A stretch of DNA of 64,000 nt from Cladopsammia gracilis (GCA_022457155.1 JAJGOT010000357.1:550001-614000); one strand, 5' to 3'; numbered from the stretch's first letter, positions 1-10,782 are shown. Translations and numbers: made by a program. The notes: generated by a model not told the origin, from the sequence alone.

Positions 1-44
1 GTATTAATTTTATATTTAACAATCTAATTAGAGCCATACAGAAG

Positions 45-326
45 CTAATACGTACTAAGAAGGAATTCTTTAAGATTTCTTTTAAAAGAGGTGGGAGAGG
101 ACGAACCAGTTATAGTAGAATTCAACGAATTATAAAACTTTGGACCTTGGAAGTAGATTGAGAACTGTCTGGTGTTCGTTCGGCATAGTGGCAAGCGGAA
201 GGAGTGAACATTCCTAGTATTATAGTTATGCACACTGCCTACATCAACTGCTTCTAAACTTTTTACTTGATTTAAGAGATGAAAACCACGCAAATTAGTC
301 ACTTTCTTAAGATCAGTCAAGTTCAC
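45..326 (-). pseudogene. C-terminal fragment of a non-LTR retrotransposon reverse transcriptase
   Basis: A 93-codon open frame with the segments HNYNTR, LPLCRTNTRQFS and FQGPKFYNSL, which are the usual C-terminal tail of jockey/CR1-like LINE ORF2 proteins in cnidarians. The frame ends in a normal stop after a Lys/Phe-rich stretch. The catalytic fingers/palm part with the FADD box is absent and would lie beyond residue 1 at higher coordinates, where no homologous frame is seen. It is therefore a 5'-truncated dead copy. It sits downstream of the ZU5 exons on the same strand, probably in an intron or the 3' flank of that gene. Family assignment is confident; the LINE clade is not resolved from such a short piece. 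Confidence 0.75.
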
Positions 327-625
327 TATTAGTGCTTATGTTATCTAGCTAATCACAACGGCTGGCCAGCTAACCGTGAACACTATTAGCTGAGGGTTGT
401 CACTGTCAGGTTTAATTAGTTTCTTTCTCTTTGTAACGTCCCAAGTTTGACGTTGAGGCCACTTGGCCATGTAAAATACTGGCCTTTGACACATATCACT
501 GCAGTTCCTTCCTTTATTTAATTAATTGATACATAAAAAACATATTTTGCTGGCTCGCAGAACACGCTTTGTTTTTCTTATACGTTAGTGGCAATTTGAA
601 TTTACAATTTTGTTATTACGCCCAC
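327..625. other. Non-coding stretch, no gene seen
   Basis: AT-rich sequence between the LINE fragment and the ZU5 exon. No exon with a matching phase-0 acceptor is recognised. If the ZU5 gene continues, the next exon lies left of this window or is not detectable here. Confidence 0.5.
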
Positions 626-861
626 CTTTAACTGCAGAGGAAATTTTGCTTCAGGTGCAACAGCATTCTCAGGGATTGTAACAGTCACGCCTGGAAAGTC
701 AGGATGACTGAAGACACCACCAGTGGACGTAATGGTGTAAGGGGGAGACAACTTGAGACGACAAACCACTGTGTATGTCGAGCATTTAGTTATGCCAGCT
801 TGAACAACAGGAAAGAAGAAGTCCTGAATGTTATTTGGAGAAGGGCAACCACCTCCAATAT
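626..861 (-). CDS. ZU5-domain exon (second ZU5 of a tandem pair)
   Basis: An internal exon read on the minus strand, bounded by a TATTGCAG acceptor and an AAG|GTGGGC donor. Its 236 nt are two bases completing a codon plus 78 full codons. The translation contains TITSTGGVFSHPDFPG and VTVTIPENAV, the signature start of a ZU5 domain (ankyrin, UNC5, PIDD1, NLRP1 FIIND). Before it lies NNIQDFFFPVV...TKCSTYTVVCR, which looks like the end of a preceding ZU5 unit. The phase fits the exon at 1620-1966, whose last base plus AT makes an Asp codon. ZU5 domains act in scaffold and death-fold signalling proteins. The exon ends inside the domain, so the gene continues leftwards out of the window. Confidence 0.72.
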
Positions 862-1619
862 CTGCAATAGGTATATTAGATAAATAAAAAATGAATATCC
901 GCTGCCTTTTTTCCCCGCAGCGTGGTTGTGATTAAGGCGCAGGTCGTGAAATCTGGAGGCTCCGAATTCAAGACTCGCCCTAACCACCAGCTGGAGTTGT
1001 TTCACAGCAAAGCATAATCAACTCCTTAGCCACGTTTGTAAATAGCCAACTGGTTTGCCTCCAGCCAGTTGGAATTTTTAACCTAGCTTGTTATGTTTCA
1101 TTGAATTACTTTGTTTTGATTCCTCGGCCCCACAAGAAATTGTAATGTAAACACTGCTGAGGGTTATTAGATAAAGGAAATTTATTTCTTATTTTATTTA
1201 AAAAAATGATCTCCACATGCATATTTTGTCTGAGATAATTCGCCACTATGCAGGGCTCGAAACACCGACCTTTAGATCGCAAATCCTGAGCGCTTATTGC
1301 TACACAACCGTTCCTACACAGGAAAACAAGCCAAATATAAATAGGATACTACCTACATAGGCAGCATTCTTCCCGCCATAACAGGCCCTTAAAAGCCCAT
1401 GTTCACCCAGTCTGCTTTGCGCGCTTGTGTTTTTGTTTTGAAACGGTTCAATTGTTCAATGTAGCGTTATGATTGGCTGACACATCGATTTCTTGATTTT
1501 CTGTCTGTGCGAAAATCAGCCCGGGTGCGCAAAGCAGATTGTGTGAATATGGGCATTTAAAAGGTGTTCCAACAGTCGACATAAAGTCTGCCTTGCAAAA
1601 AGGAAATACTGATTTAAAC

Positions 1620-1966
1620 CTGAAAGACTCCGTAAGTCCTGGGTTCCACCTACGTCTTCCCATTCATTGCACTCCTTGTCGATCTGCCTTTTTAACACCA
1701 TTTCATAGCCCCTTAGGTCCGGTGCACTGTGAGATAGAAAGAGCTTCACCTCCGCATTGAATTCCAGAGCTTCTCCATTGATGGTAGATATTTCAATCAC
1801 ATTGCTGACAATGGCCTCATGATCCTGAAGCGGAGGTGAACAAGCACTGCATTTCCATTTGTGGACCACTATTGTTGTGGGCTGAGATACAGCATTGGCA
1901 GGGAACATTAGGTGAACAGCTTCTTGTTTGAGGGACCAGTAGGTACCTTCACTTGTCACTATTTCT
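1620..1966 (-). CDS. ZU5-domain exon (first ZU5 of a tandem pair)
   Basis: A minus-strand exon with acceptor GATTGCAG and a weak donor TTTCAG|GTTTAA. The translation has VTSEGTYWSL, VHLMFPANAVSQPTTI and HKWK, the typical first strands of ZU5, followed by the domain body (VIEISTINGEALEF, VKLFLSHSAPDLRG). The 347 nt comprise one base completing a codon, 115 codons and one leftover base. Both ends agree in phase with neighbours: GA from the acidic exon plus A gives Glu, and the leftover G plus AT of the next exon gives Asp. This supports one transcript. The tandem ZU5 arrangement resembles PIDD1, and LRRs are found upstream at 21.5-22.7 kb. It could alternatively be a UNC5-like or stand-alone cnidarian ZU5 protein. 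Confidence 0.75.
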
Positions 1967-2715
1967 CTGCAATCATTTATAATTCAAACAATCAACTGTT
2001 GTTAAACACGAACTTTTATTCCAACTATCTTTTAAAAAAGCAAAAATGGAGAGAATTTTTCTGGAGACCTCGTGAGATCAGAAAAATGTGGCACATGCTT
2101 CGAAAATTCCCTACCGTCATATTCAGTTCAGAGATACCCTATGGAAAGTCAGTAAATGTGGTGGCATTTTTTTGTGCAAATCTATTTTTGATTTCAAGAA
2201 AATTCTCAAAACCTGTAACGGACCCCCCATCGCCATGAAATGGTTGAAATGAAAGCGATGAATATGAGTACAAGAACTGATCTCGTTAAAAAGCGTACAG
2301 GGAAGCAAGGCTTTCCCAAATTTGAGCAATTGTGTAGGAGGCATTAACAAATGATTTGAGCTAATAACTGGTTTTGTACTTAAATTTTTTAATTAACGGC
2401 GAGTGTTTGAAAATCGCTCATATTTCATCATTTAAAAATTGCATTTTGGAGCAGTTTTTCAAGAAACATTTTCCCTATGCGGTATAACTCAGAATCGCTT
2501 TAAATTGCGGTTTTGGAAACTTGGATATAGTGCTCTTTTCAAGGAAACTAAAAAACGTTTGGGCCTCTTAACTACTGCAAAGAAAAAGCTCGTGTCATTT
2601 CGAGGAAATCACAACATCGACTTGTCAACAACCGCAAATAATCGAATTACGCTTGCTGTTATTGAAGCCAAAATTCCGAAGAAAACTTATCGCTTTACAC
2701 CAGAGACATAGTATA

Positions 2716-4346
2716 AGGGACCGATCGTTTATTACGTCCTGGGGGGGGGGTAATTTTTGAAACAAGCTCCATTTGGGGGTAGGGTTATTTTTTACCTTGC
2801 ACGAGAAGTGAGGGGGGGGGGGGGTAAAATTTTAAGACATACAAAAGGTAGCAACTACATGTATATAATAGTTATTGAAATAATGGCAATCTAAAAACAC
2901 AAATGTTAAAATATATATAATATATTATCTAAAATGTAATTGAAATGAATACAAATTTCGATGAGAAAATAGCCACTGGTGCGATCGAAAAAAGAACTTT
3001 TGCGCTCATTTAAGTAATGGTCCTAGTAAGAACTAGGCGACCTAACGGCAAGGAATGCAGAAAGGTGTTAATTGATGGTTTGCAACCATTCCCAAAGGAA
3101 TTAACGAACAAAAGACATGGCGGCCATGTTGGATGACACAACAATAGAAGCCAATGAGAAATCTTTTGTTGACTGTCATCCAACATGGCCGCCGTGACGT
3201 AAGGTGCAAACCACCTATTGTAATATTGTTGAAATCGTCCAACTCATAAAACGTGAAAATCTACCATCTTTTAACCAGGTAGTGCATTTATTTCTCTCTT
3301 GTTTACTAATTTGTTCCTTTTTAGTGAAAACTATTGAAGTCTGAGTTTTAATACAACAAAATTCTATGTGGGAAACATGTAAAATTAGAAGCCTTTCTTG
3401 CCCATTGTTTTGGGTTCTTTCTGTGTGTACCGGAGCACAGATGACGTAAAACAAGAGGAACAAAGAACGACAATAATACAAATGTACTAAACCAAAATAT
3501 AATACCTCACAAACAATAGGCAATGAGTACCGGTACGTGCAGAAAGACCCTTGTTTTTCGATTGTTTTGGAGTTTCACGATTGGATGAAATCTTGTAGCA
3601 CAAAAGAAGCATCACTTTAAAATAAAGTTCCAGTACATTTTATTTAAAAAACATGTTGTCTATAGGTTGATGCATTCTCAGTAAAAAAAAACCTAAACAA
3701 TCTTATGTGGGGAAAGCGAAATGCCGCGGAACAATAGAGCATTGCCTAGTTCTTACACGCATTGTTACTTAAACTACTTTGAAATTGTTTAATTTGCCTA
3801 ATTTTACTGAAATTGTTCAAGAGCTGAATTGGTAGGGACGGCTTTCAAGTTCAAATAATAAAGCAAGGAAAATTAACCGTCGTGTTTTTGCGTTCTCTAA
3901 AAAACCCTAGACGTTGTTGTTTTGCAGAGAATGGCAAAGAAATGTATCAAATGTAAAACGCACGTGCAGAGGCATTGTTTTCGTTCATAAACCTGTTGGT
4001 TTTTGCCACTCTTGCTCCACTGCCGTCGTGTTTGCTAAAGCTCCCTCATGAACCCAGTGCGACGGCGTGAAGAGAGAAGACACTATTAAACGGTCAGTGG
4101 TGACTCTACAAATTCGTACCAACTGTTCAAAGGTCTGGAATTTGAATGGAAGCATAAGGAAAGAAGTAATAGCAAGTTCATTTGACGAATTGTGAGGGGG
4201 GAGGGGGGGTAAACTTTTCAAATTGTAAATTGTAGTGGGGGTATAACTTTTGTTTGAAAGTTTATTGTGGGGGTACAATTTTCATACACCAGATTTTTTA
4301 GAAAACCACCCCCCCCCCCCCCAGGGCGTAATTAACGATCGGTCCC
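2716..4346. mobile_element. Poly-G TIR element (TA duplication) nested in the foldback element
   Basis: The ends are AGGGACCGATCGTTTATTACG followed by a G-run on the left, and a C-run followed by GGGCGTAATTAACGATCGGTCCC on the right. Comparison with the uninterrupted arm at 4705-4730 shows that the empty site contains a single TA, while here TA is present on both sides (2714-2715 and 4347-4348). This indicates a Tc1/mariner-like target duplication. The 1.6-kb interior has no transposase frame, so it is non-autonomous. The same terminus recurs alone at about 10785-10815. Confidence 0.82.
3073..3215. repeat. Short hairpin MITE nested in the poly-G element
   Basis: GGTTTGCA and TGTTGGATGACA on the left face TGTCATCCAACA and TGCAAACC on the right around a short loop, with GGCGGCCATG/CATGGCCGCC paired between them. 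It resembles the other 'GGCCATGTTGG' hairpins at 9.4 and 9.7 kb. No coding capacity. Confidence 0.6.
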
Positions 4347-5760
4347 TAACGAGCTTACCTTGCATAGCCAGTGGTTGAAGGTTGGTTTTCATCCCTATTT
4401 TCGTTTCAAATGGCCATCTTCACTCGAGCAGGTTTATCAAAAACTCAGCCAACTTTGTTAAACTCACTTGCCACTATAGACACTTCAAACGTTCAAATCA
4501 TCACGCTTTATTTTGCAATCAAGTCCAATGTATATAATAGCTGAATGGAAGTTGAATATGGTTGGAACTGTCGAGAAATGCGATGTTTCCGAGAAAATGC
4601 CTTCGGCAACATTTACTGATTGCGTGATTTGATAAACCTGCTCGAGCGAAGGTGGCCATTTGAAACGAAAATAGGGATGAAAACCAACCTTCAACCACTG
4701 GCTATGCAAGGTAAGCTCGTTATACTATGTCTCTGGTGTAAAGCGATAAGCTTTCGTCGGAATTTTGGCTTCAATAACAGCAAGCGTAATTCGATTATTT
4801 GCGGTTGTTGACAAGTCGATGTTGTGATTTCCTCGAAATGACACGGGCTTTTTCTTTGCAGTAGTTAAGAGGCCCAAACGGTTTTTAGTTTCCATGAAAA
4901 GAGCACTATATCCACGTTTCCAAAACCGCAATTTTAAGCGATTCTGAGTTATACCGCATAGGGAAAATGTTTCTTGAAAAAACTGCTCCAAAATGCAATT
5001 TTTAAATAATGAAATATGAGCGATTTTCAAACACTTACCGTTAATTCAGAAATGTAACTACAAAACCTGTTATTAGCTCAAATCATTTGCTAATGCCTCC
5101 TACGCAATTGTTCAAATTTGGGAAAGCCTTGTTCCCTGTGCGCTTTTAACGAGAACCTGTATTGTGCTCATATTCGGCGCTCTTATTTCGGCTATTTCAT
5201 GGCGAAGGGGGACCGTTAGAGTTTTTGAGATTTTCTAGAAATGAAAAATAGATTTGAGCAAAAAAATACCACCACGTTTATTGACTCACCATGGGCTGTC
5301 TTTGAGCTAAACATGAGGGTAGGGAAATTTTCCATCATGTGCCACCTCTCACGCGGTCCGGGAAAAAAGGCTCTCTTAACACTACTACAAAAATTTTTTC
5401 AATTAGAAAGCTAAAACATATGACAACAAGGATGAAAGAACAGTTCAAGTCTTTAAGAGCTTGGGATGAAACTACGTTTGTTCCAATCGGTTCTTGCTCC
5501 TCAAACTACAGAAACAAGATACAAGGGGTATTTCCAATTTTGTAAATTCACAGTTTTATGGATCATCAAGAGAAAACAAACGACTGCAAATAAAACCAGG
5601 GAAAAAAACTAAGCTCCAAATTCTCTTCTATTTTCGTATAAAGCAACTGCGTGCGTTGGTATCGAGCTTGCTTAGTAGCTTGCGTGGCCTGGAATATCCT
5701 AAACCTTATTATCATAAAGTAGCGTACTTTTTGGAATATTAAGGCTAAACCGTTACTCAC

Positions 5761-5983
5761 TCATCTATTTTTGTTTTATCTTGGTCCTGTTCTTCCAGGT
5801 GGTCTTCTTGTCCCTTTAGCTGTAACCCATGAAATTGTTGTGACAATTCTTGTTCTTCTGTGATATCTGCACTTCCAACGTTGCCCACGTCGTATTCGTT
5901 CTCATCTTCATCACCGCCATCGCCATCGCCATCATCGTCATCACCATTATCATCATCATCATTTGCATCGTCAGGTAACTGTT
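5761..5983 (-). CDS. Acidic linker exon upstream of the ZU5 exons
   Basis: A minus-strand exon between a GCAG acceptor (preceded by a T-rich tract) and a strong GTGAGT donor. Its 223 nt are two bases, 73 codons and two bases. The translation is very acidic (DDANDDDDNGDDDD, GDGDGGDEDENEYD) followed by a Gln/Glu-rich segment (ITEEQELSQQ, EDHLEEQDQD). The leftover GA joins the A of the exon at 1966 to make Glu, so it precedes the first ZU5 domain in frame. It is probably a flexible linker. The Asp/Gly run is encoded by an imperfect GAT/GGC trinucleotide tract and may vary in length between individuals. Assignment to this gene rests on phase and strand only. Confidence 0.62.
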
Positions 5984-6905
5984 CTGCTAAAAAAAAAAAA
6001 TAACACAGTTATCGTCATCATCTGGCAAAAAAATAAGATTTCGTTCTCTTGTAAAAGATAAGCAAAGATTGTATTTGCCGTGTTGCTTCGTCATGATCTT
6101 TTTAACCTTTACAACTTACAGTGTCTTTAGTGGACTCACTTACAGTAAGGGTTGTTTTTTTATATCGTTTTTTTTTTTTAAGTGTCATCCTTGATTTTCA
6201 TTCAGCATTTTCTGTGACTTACAATTATTTCATTGTTCAACCGATCCCTTTAAAATAATATTTTCCTTGTAAACGCAAATGCTTTACTTACAGTGATCCA
6301 AAGGGACAGACTCTGCAATTAGAGCTGTCTGTAGTATAGAGGTAAGGATTGTACTAATTTGAGTTTATTCGGGACCAAGAGACAAGTTCGTTATAGAGAT
6401 GTGTCCATAAGGAGAGGCTCGACTATATTTAAAGCAGCACGAGCTCAACTGAAACCTCTGGTTAAACATTCTAAACAAAATACAACTAAATGAATATTGG
6501 GCGAAAAGCTTTGAACGTTTGTCCAGCCGCTGAGTCGTCTAGATATTTCGAGACCATGAACAACTTTGGAACTTAACACCATGAAAAGCTTGGGAGCATA
6601 CTTTATCACTTCATAAATTATAACTACATTTACAGTCAAACTCTCTTCCACAGTGAGTACACTTCTTTTCCAATGAAACTTTGTATAAAGACTCGTTCTT
6701 TAAACCGGAATCTCCATTATTATCTTTGTCCTGCCCTGGTAAAGAGGGAGAGAAATACCTTACCCGCAGACGTAAGGTACTTCTGGATTATAAGACATCC
6801 TTTGTTATTTTAGATCCTTTATATCATCCTAGCGCCCCTATTTAATTTCTATATTGCTTCCATTCAGTTTGATGCAGATTTCCTGAAGTTGTGCGTGTGC
6901 TTGGC
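5984..6905. other. Intron-like stretch with one weak micro-exon candidate
   Basis: AT-rich sequence with poly-A/T tracts. The only coding-like piece is at 6706-6735 on the minus strand. Nothing else is recognised. Confidence 0.5.
6706..6735 (-). CDS. Candidate 30-nt micro-exon of the acidic linker
   Basis: It lies between a CTTTACCAG acceptor and a GTTTAA donor of the same weak type used by the first ZU5 exon. Thirty nucleotides encode QDKDNNGDS plus split codons, and the leftover G with AA of the next exon gives Glu. Composition and phase match the acidic exon, but such a short stretch can arise by chance. A longer reading continues into a Cys-rich run (CTHCGREFDCKC) before a stop. Confidence 0.28.
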
Positions 6906-6909
6906 TTAA

Positions 6910-7563
6910 GGTGATTCCATTGAAAAAGAAGGAATTTTTACGATTTTCTAAAACTTGGTCCAGATGGTAATTATGTTATGAGCATTACAAAAATGAAATT
7001 AAAAATAGGGGTCACCGTGCTCGTTTTTGCACAATTGCAACATGGATGGCCATTATAGCAACTATACGACCCGCGAGGTTTCTTTACTGAACCCTAGGAA
7101 AAGGGGACTATAATTTCTAAAAAAAATCATTGCTTGGATTAAAATAATAGAGCAGTTCAACAAAATTGACTTTGATCTTACATTATAAACTATTTTAGTT
7201 GACCAGGAATTAAGATTATGAAAGAAATTAAAGAATTCGCGGCGTGCGCGCATACCCAACACTACCTGAAGACGTGTTCCTTACAGCATTCAAATACAAA
7301 TATTTCAAAGCAGAATTTTTAACTTTTCTTTAAATCACGATATATTGTAGTCAACCGTGTGTCATTTAAATTTCTGCATTAAAAATTGGGGGTCACCGTG
7401 CTCGCTGTCAAGCTATTGTTTCCGACCAGCGCGAAATCCTCTTTGTAATTGAATCCTTAAAGGAAACCCTCTTGCTTCGGAGTGCGCGCGCGCTCGTGCA
7501 CGCGCAAATGACGCAATTTATTATGCGCAGCAGTGATGCGCAATGCAAAACTAGGGAATCACC
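6910..7563. mobile_element. TTAA-flanked MITE with GGTGATTCC ends
   Basis: TTAA (6906-6909) followed by GGTGATTCC on the left, and GGAATCACC followed by TTAA (7564-7567) on the right, bracket a 654-bp non-coding unit. The subterminal sequence carries repeated GGTCACCGTGCTCG motifs at about 7010 and 7390. The TTAA duplication suggests mobilisation by a TTAA-specific transposase (piggyBac or Kolobok type, or the family at 26-34 kb). A second, one-ended copy starts at 38302. Confidence 0.75.
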
Positions 7564-7567
7564 TTAA

Positions 7568-8390
7568 TAGCTGACGTGTGTACTTAGTTCGTTATTTAAC
7601 GTACTACATTAATTTTGCGTTGTTTTCCTTACTAATATGTCTTATCAGTAACTGTGCTCACACTGTGGGTGGCTCCTAAATTGTTCTGCAATAGCGTTCC
7701 GCCCAGATGACGTCATATTTGGCAGTATTGCATTGTGGGATCGAGATGCGGACAAATATTTCAAAATGGCTGCCTCGGAAACACCAGTTTTTGCGATTCC
7801 TGTACATGTTGTGGATAATTGTCGAGTTTTACCCAAGAACAGCGCTTCGTAGCACCTGTTTTTTCGTAGCTACCTGCATAGTTCTTGAATGTTTGTACGC
7901 ATTTCAATCCCATGATGCTGCGCGCCAATTCTATTTTTAGAATCTGGGCGGAGCTATTGGTATAGGATTTGATGGAGCCGAAACCAATTGTGGAATTGCA
8001 CAGATTTTAGGCATCCTACTGATGAACAGTTACGAAATTCAGATATGTTTAGAAGCCACATTTATTTTAAGTCTATCCCCTTTGAATACAGTATGAAATT
8101 GCGTTCATCTTGTTTTTACTGCACCTTAGTTTCGATTGCAACGTACGTCCATCCCAAAAATTGTTTACGTTGCGCGCGTATGGAGTAGCATAAAGATCGG
8201 AATGCTGCAGTTTTGCTCGACCAATAAGAGTTCGAGGGATTTTTCTATGAAAGAACATATTAAGAGATCTCAACGCATGCGTCAACAAAACATGAATAAA
8301 TGAAACAGATAGGCACCATATGTCACGAAAGCGCTATCCAATGAGGACATCCAACAAGGTAGTAAAAGCTGGTGTGACGGCTAATAGCAA
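7568..8390. other. No firm gene; one very short open frame
   Basis: A 28-codon frame begins at ATG 7766 (MAASETPVFAIPVHVV) and ends at a TAG. It has coding-like composition, but no homologue is recognised and no splice structure is convincing. It may be the start of a decayed transposase or gene. The rest shows no feature. Confidence 0.35.
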
Positions 8391-8394
8391 TTGA

Positions 8395-8770
8395 TGATGA
8401 TGATGATGAGGAGGAGGAGGAGGAGGAGGAGGAGGAGGACGGCGGCGACGACGACGACGACGATTATGATTAGTGGGAATGACGATGAAGAGATAAAATT
8501 TTTTTAAGAGGGGAGCGGACAGGGATTAAAGCGAATCCCGATGCAGTGGTGAAGTGCATGAAAAGGGCTAGAAATGAAAAAAAAAAAAACCGAGCATTTG
8601 CTTCATGCAACTCCCCAGCAAGTGGCCTCGTACTTCAATAGAATGAAAGCCGCGCAGGCCGCAAAAGTCGCATTAAGTGCCACACACTGCTTTAAGCATC
8701 ATTTTAATTTGAAAACAAAAGAAAAAACTGCTCGACATCAAAGAGCTATGAATTATTGCAAGTTTGCTTA
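8395..8770 (+). pseudogene. Fragment of the homeodomain-like C-terminus of the TTAA-transposon protein family, with acidic microsatellite
   Basis: A trinucleotide tract at 8397-8467 (GAT, then GAG, then GAC repeats) encodes an Asp/Glu run. It is followed by KIFLRGERTGIKANPDAVV, KCMKRARN and, after a frame slip in an A-run near 8580, TPQQVASYFNRM. The order and spacing match the C-terminal part of the protein encoded at 27711-29588 (FLIGEETGRKVNAASVARSM, ISARD, TGKQITSYFSRL). In-frame stops lie between the acidic run and the domain, so this is a dead fragment. In the intact gene the acidic run follows the domain, so the order here points to a rearranged or divergent family member. Confidence 0.55.
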
Positions 8771-9249
8771 AACTTGAATGGAAGAGCAGAAGGAAAGCTG
8801 ATATTGTTGAAGGTGTTTTCAGGCACGCCTCGGGATGCCAAGAGAAACAATAATCACCTTGGTCGGCGGAACATCGCAAAACATAGCCAAAAAAAAAAAA
8901 CAATTAACTTGCCAGTCGTGTCCTAAGTTTTGTATCTTCAAATTCAGATGAAGGCAATTGCATTTCTTTAAAAAAAGGATTCTCCACAGCGTCACCGAGT
9001 AGTTGGTCAACAGAACCCGAAATACCCAAGATCCAAGATGGCCGTCAGCTAATTCAGTTAAGGATAGGATGACGTTTGTAGCTGTTTGTAGTGTTATTGC
9101 CGATCCATTATCAGCTACAGCAACTTGGAAAGAGTATCGCTGTGAAAGGAACCATTTGAGGTGTGTGTCAAAGATGCGAACTGTCGTTTTAACGCGGCGA
9201 CATTTATTCTCTTGACATTGCGAGAAAAAATGGAAAAAATCTGATTCTC

Positions 9250-9365
9250 GGTATTGAACTGGAACTAGCTTACAGTCGAGGCTAATGCGGGAAATATCAT
9301 TTAAAATATTTGCATGTGAAAAGATTGCATGAGCCTCGACTGCACGCTAGTACCAGTTCAATACA
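9250..9365. repeat. Hairpin repeat
   Basis: GTATTGAACTGG...CAGTCGAGGCT on the left faces AGCCTCGACTG...CCAGTTCAATAC on the right around a short A/T-rich loop. It is a small palindromic MITE with no coding content. Confidence 0.65.
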
Positions 9366-9378
9366 GTGAATACGAATA

Positions 9379-9534
9379 TAGATGGTTTTCACGTTACGTC
9401 ACGGTGGCCATATTGGTGTACAACTACAAAAGAATTTCAATGAACTTCTTTTGTTATGTACACCAACATGGCCGCCATGGCCTTTGTCATTTGAGTCCCA
9501 CAGGACTGAAGGTCACGTGAGTGAAAACCATCTA
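9379..9534. mobile_element. Short palindromic MITE (TAGATGGTTTTCAC ends)
   Basis: TAGATGGTTTTCACGT and ACGTGAGTGAAAACCATCTA are inverted, and the arms pair further through GGTGTAC and GGCCAT blocks. TA at 9377-9378 and at 9535-9536 are the likely target duplication. No coding content. Confidence 0.75.
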
Positions 9535-9536
9535 TA

Positions 9537-10071
9537 GAGCGTTTTCACTGACGTCATATCAAAATTCAGAAGCCGTTTTCGATTCCAAAATGTTTATGGA
9601 ATTGTAGAGAGTGTAAAACTACACATCTGGGCCAAATTATGAAGCGCAAGAGCATTTAGTTCAAGAGTTATAGGCGAACGAGTGTTAGACATTTTTTAGT
9701 TAGAAATGTATGGAGCGGCCATGTTGGTGTACCACTTTGGTACACCAACATGGCGCCAAAATTACACCAAAAATCTCATCACAAAATATTGTATTCACTA
9801 TAAGTTCTATTAAATCGGCTCATGAGCATCTATAATTCAAAAATAACTTTCAACTGGTTCAATTTTGTTGATTTTCACGGCTTATTTGAAATAGCGTGAC
9901 GGATTGTGTGACACATTAAAAATCTTAATAAATCGGAAGCAAAACATCGTTAAAACCTGAAACTTTTTGTGAAAGATTATAACACTGGTATCCATATACC
10001 ATGTTAGAAACAGCTTTGTAGGATGTATACTTTAGATTTTTGAATTTTTATGACGTCATGTGAAAACGCTC
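9537..10071. mobile_element. MITE with GAGCGTTTTCAC ends
   Basis: GAGCGTTTTCACTGACGTCAT on the left and ATGACGTCATGTGAAAACGCTC on the right enclose 535 bp, with TA on both sides (9535-9536, 10072-10073). The left TA is also the right TA of the neighbouring MITE. Diverged pieces of the same family occur at about 35650-35950 (left half) and 39170-39345 (right half). Confidence 0.78.
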
Positions 10072-10588
10072 TATTGTCTATTCGTTTGGTTTTCCGTTGC
10101 TTCTAAAATGTTTCTTGAACTAATTGATTTGTAAATGGTATAAACAATATTAGTTATTTATTGCAAATCTCTTCTGATTAATTTAATTTGCTGCATAGCT
10201 TAGTGACTACTGCCTGCAATTTCGTATCTTTGGGAGAAAAAATGCGTGAACTAGGAAAAAAGAAAAGCAAAAATATTTGATGATATGATTGGACAAAAAA
10301 GGCGCGAAATGTTCGCGTTGTGTTGCAGCGTTTCTTGGCGAAGCCAAATGAAAGCTACATGTAGTTCAAAGTTTCAACCGCTCGACACGGAGTAAATGAA
10401 AGAGCATAATTTTTTGGAAAATGCCTTATAGTAATCCCCTCTGGAATATGATATAGTCTTGATACTTCTTAGAAAGGTTTCTCCTCTTTCTCTTACGCTT
10501 ATTAAAGGTAACGATCTCAGCATTACGGCTGTGGGAGCTAAAACGAGTAAGTTTGTAAACAACAGCAATCGATTTAGCTCGTACTGTA

Positions 10589-10655
10589 CAGTTCCGCAAA
10601 TGATCCTGGACCGCAAATGATCTCCATATAGAGGACCGCAAATGATCCCGCTCAT
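10589..10655. repeat. Three copies of a CCGCAAATGATC motif
   Basis: CCGCAAATGATC occurs three times with spacings of 16 and 28 bp. This is probably subterminal sequence of a decayed DNA transposon, and function is unknown. Confidence 0.5.
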
Positions 10656-10782
10656 AAAAATGGAATGGTGTGGATTTTTTTTACTGGAGCTCTGCGTATA
10701 CATCTAGTTTACGCCTAAGGCTGGATTTTCACTGGCGCATAATTTTTATGTGCGTAAATAAAAATAAGAGACGATGTACACC

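Larger units (their letters stand above)
2050..5372. repeat. Large foldback (palindromic) element in the ZU5 gene intron
   Basis: The sequence from about 2050 to 2715, continued at 4349-4440, is found inverted at 4630-5372. Matching landmarks are the GTGGCACATG motif at 2090 against 5335, the TTTTCAAGAAACATTTTCCC stretch near 2455 against 4970, and CACCAGAGACATAGTATA at 2698 against 4724. Without the nested insertion the arms meet around a spacer of about 190 bp. Both arms keep an open frame of 90-100 codons (FRGNHNIDLSTTANN, VIEAKIP), which may be a captured or chance ORF. The element lies wholly inside the intron between the acidic and first ZU5 exons. Confidence 0.8.

Noticed and set aside
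5880..5975. Plain trinucleotide microsatellite
   Set aside because: The tract is imperfect, lies between good splice sites, and reads as an acidic linker with phases matching the ZU5 exon. I annotated it as an exon instead.
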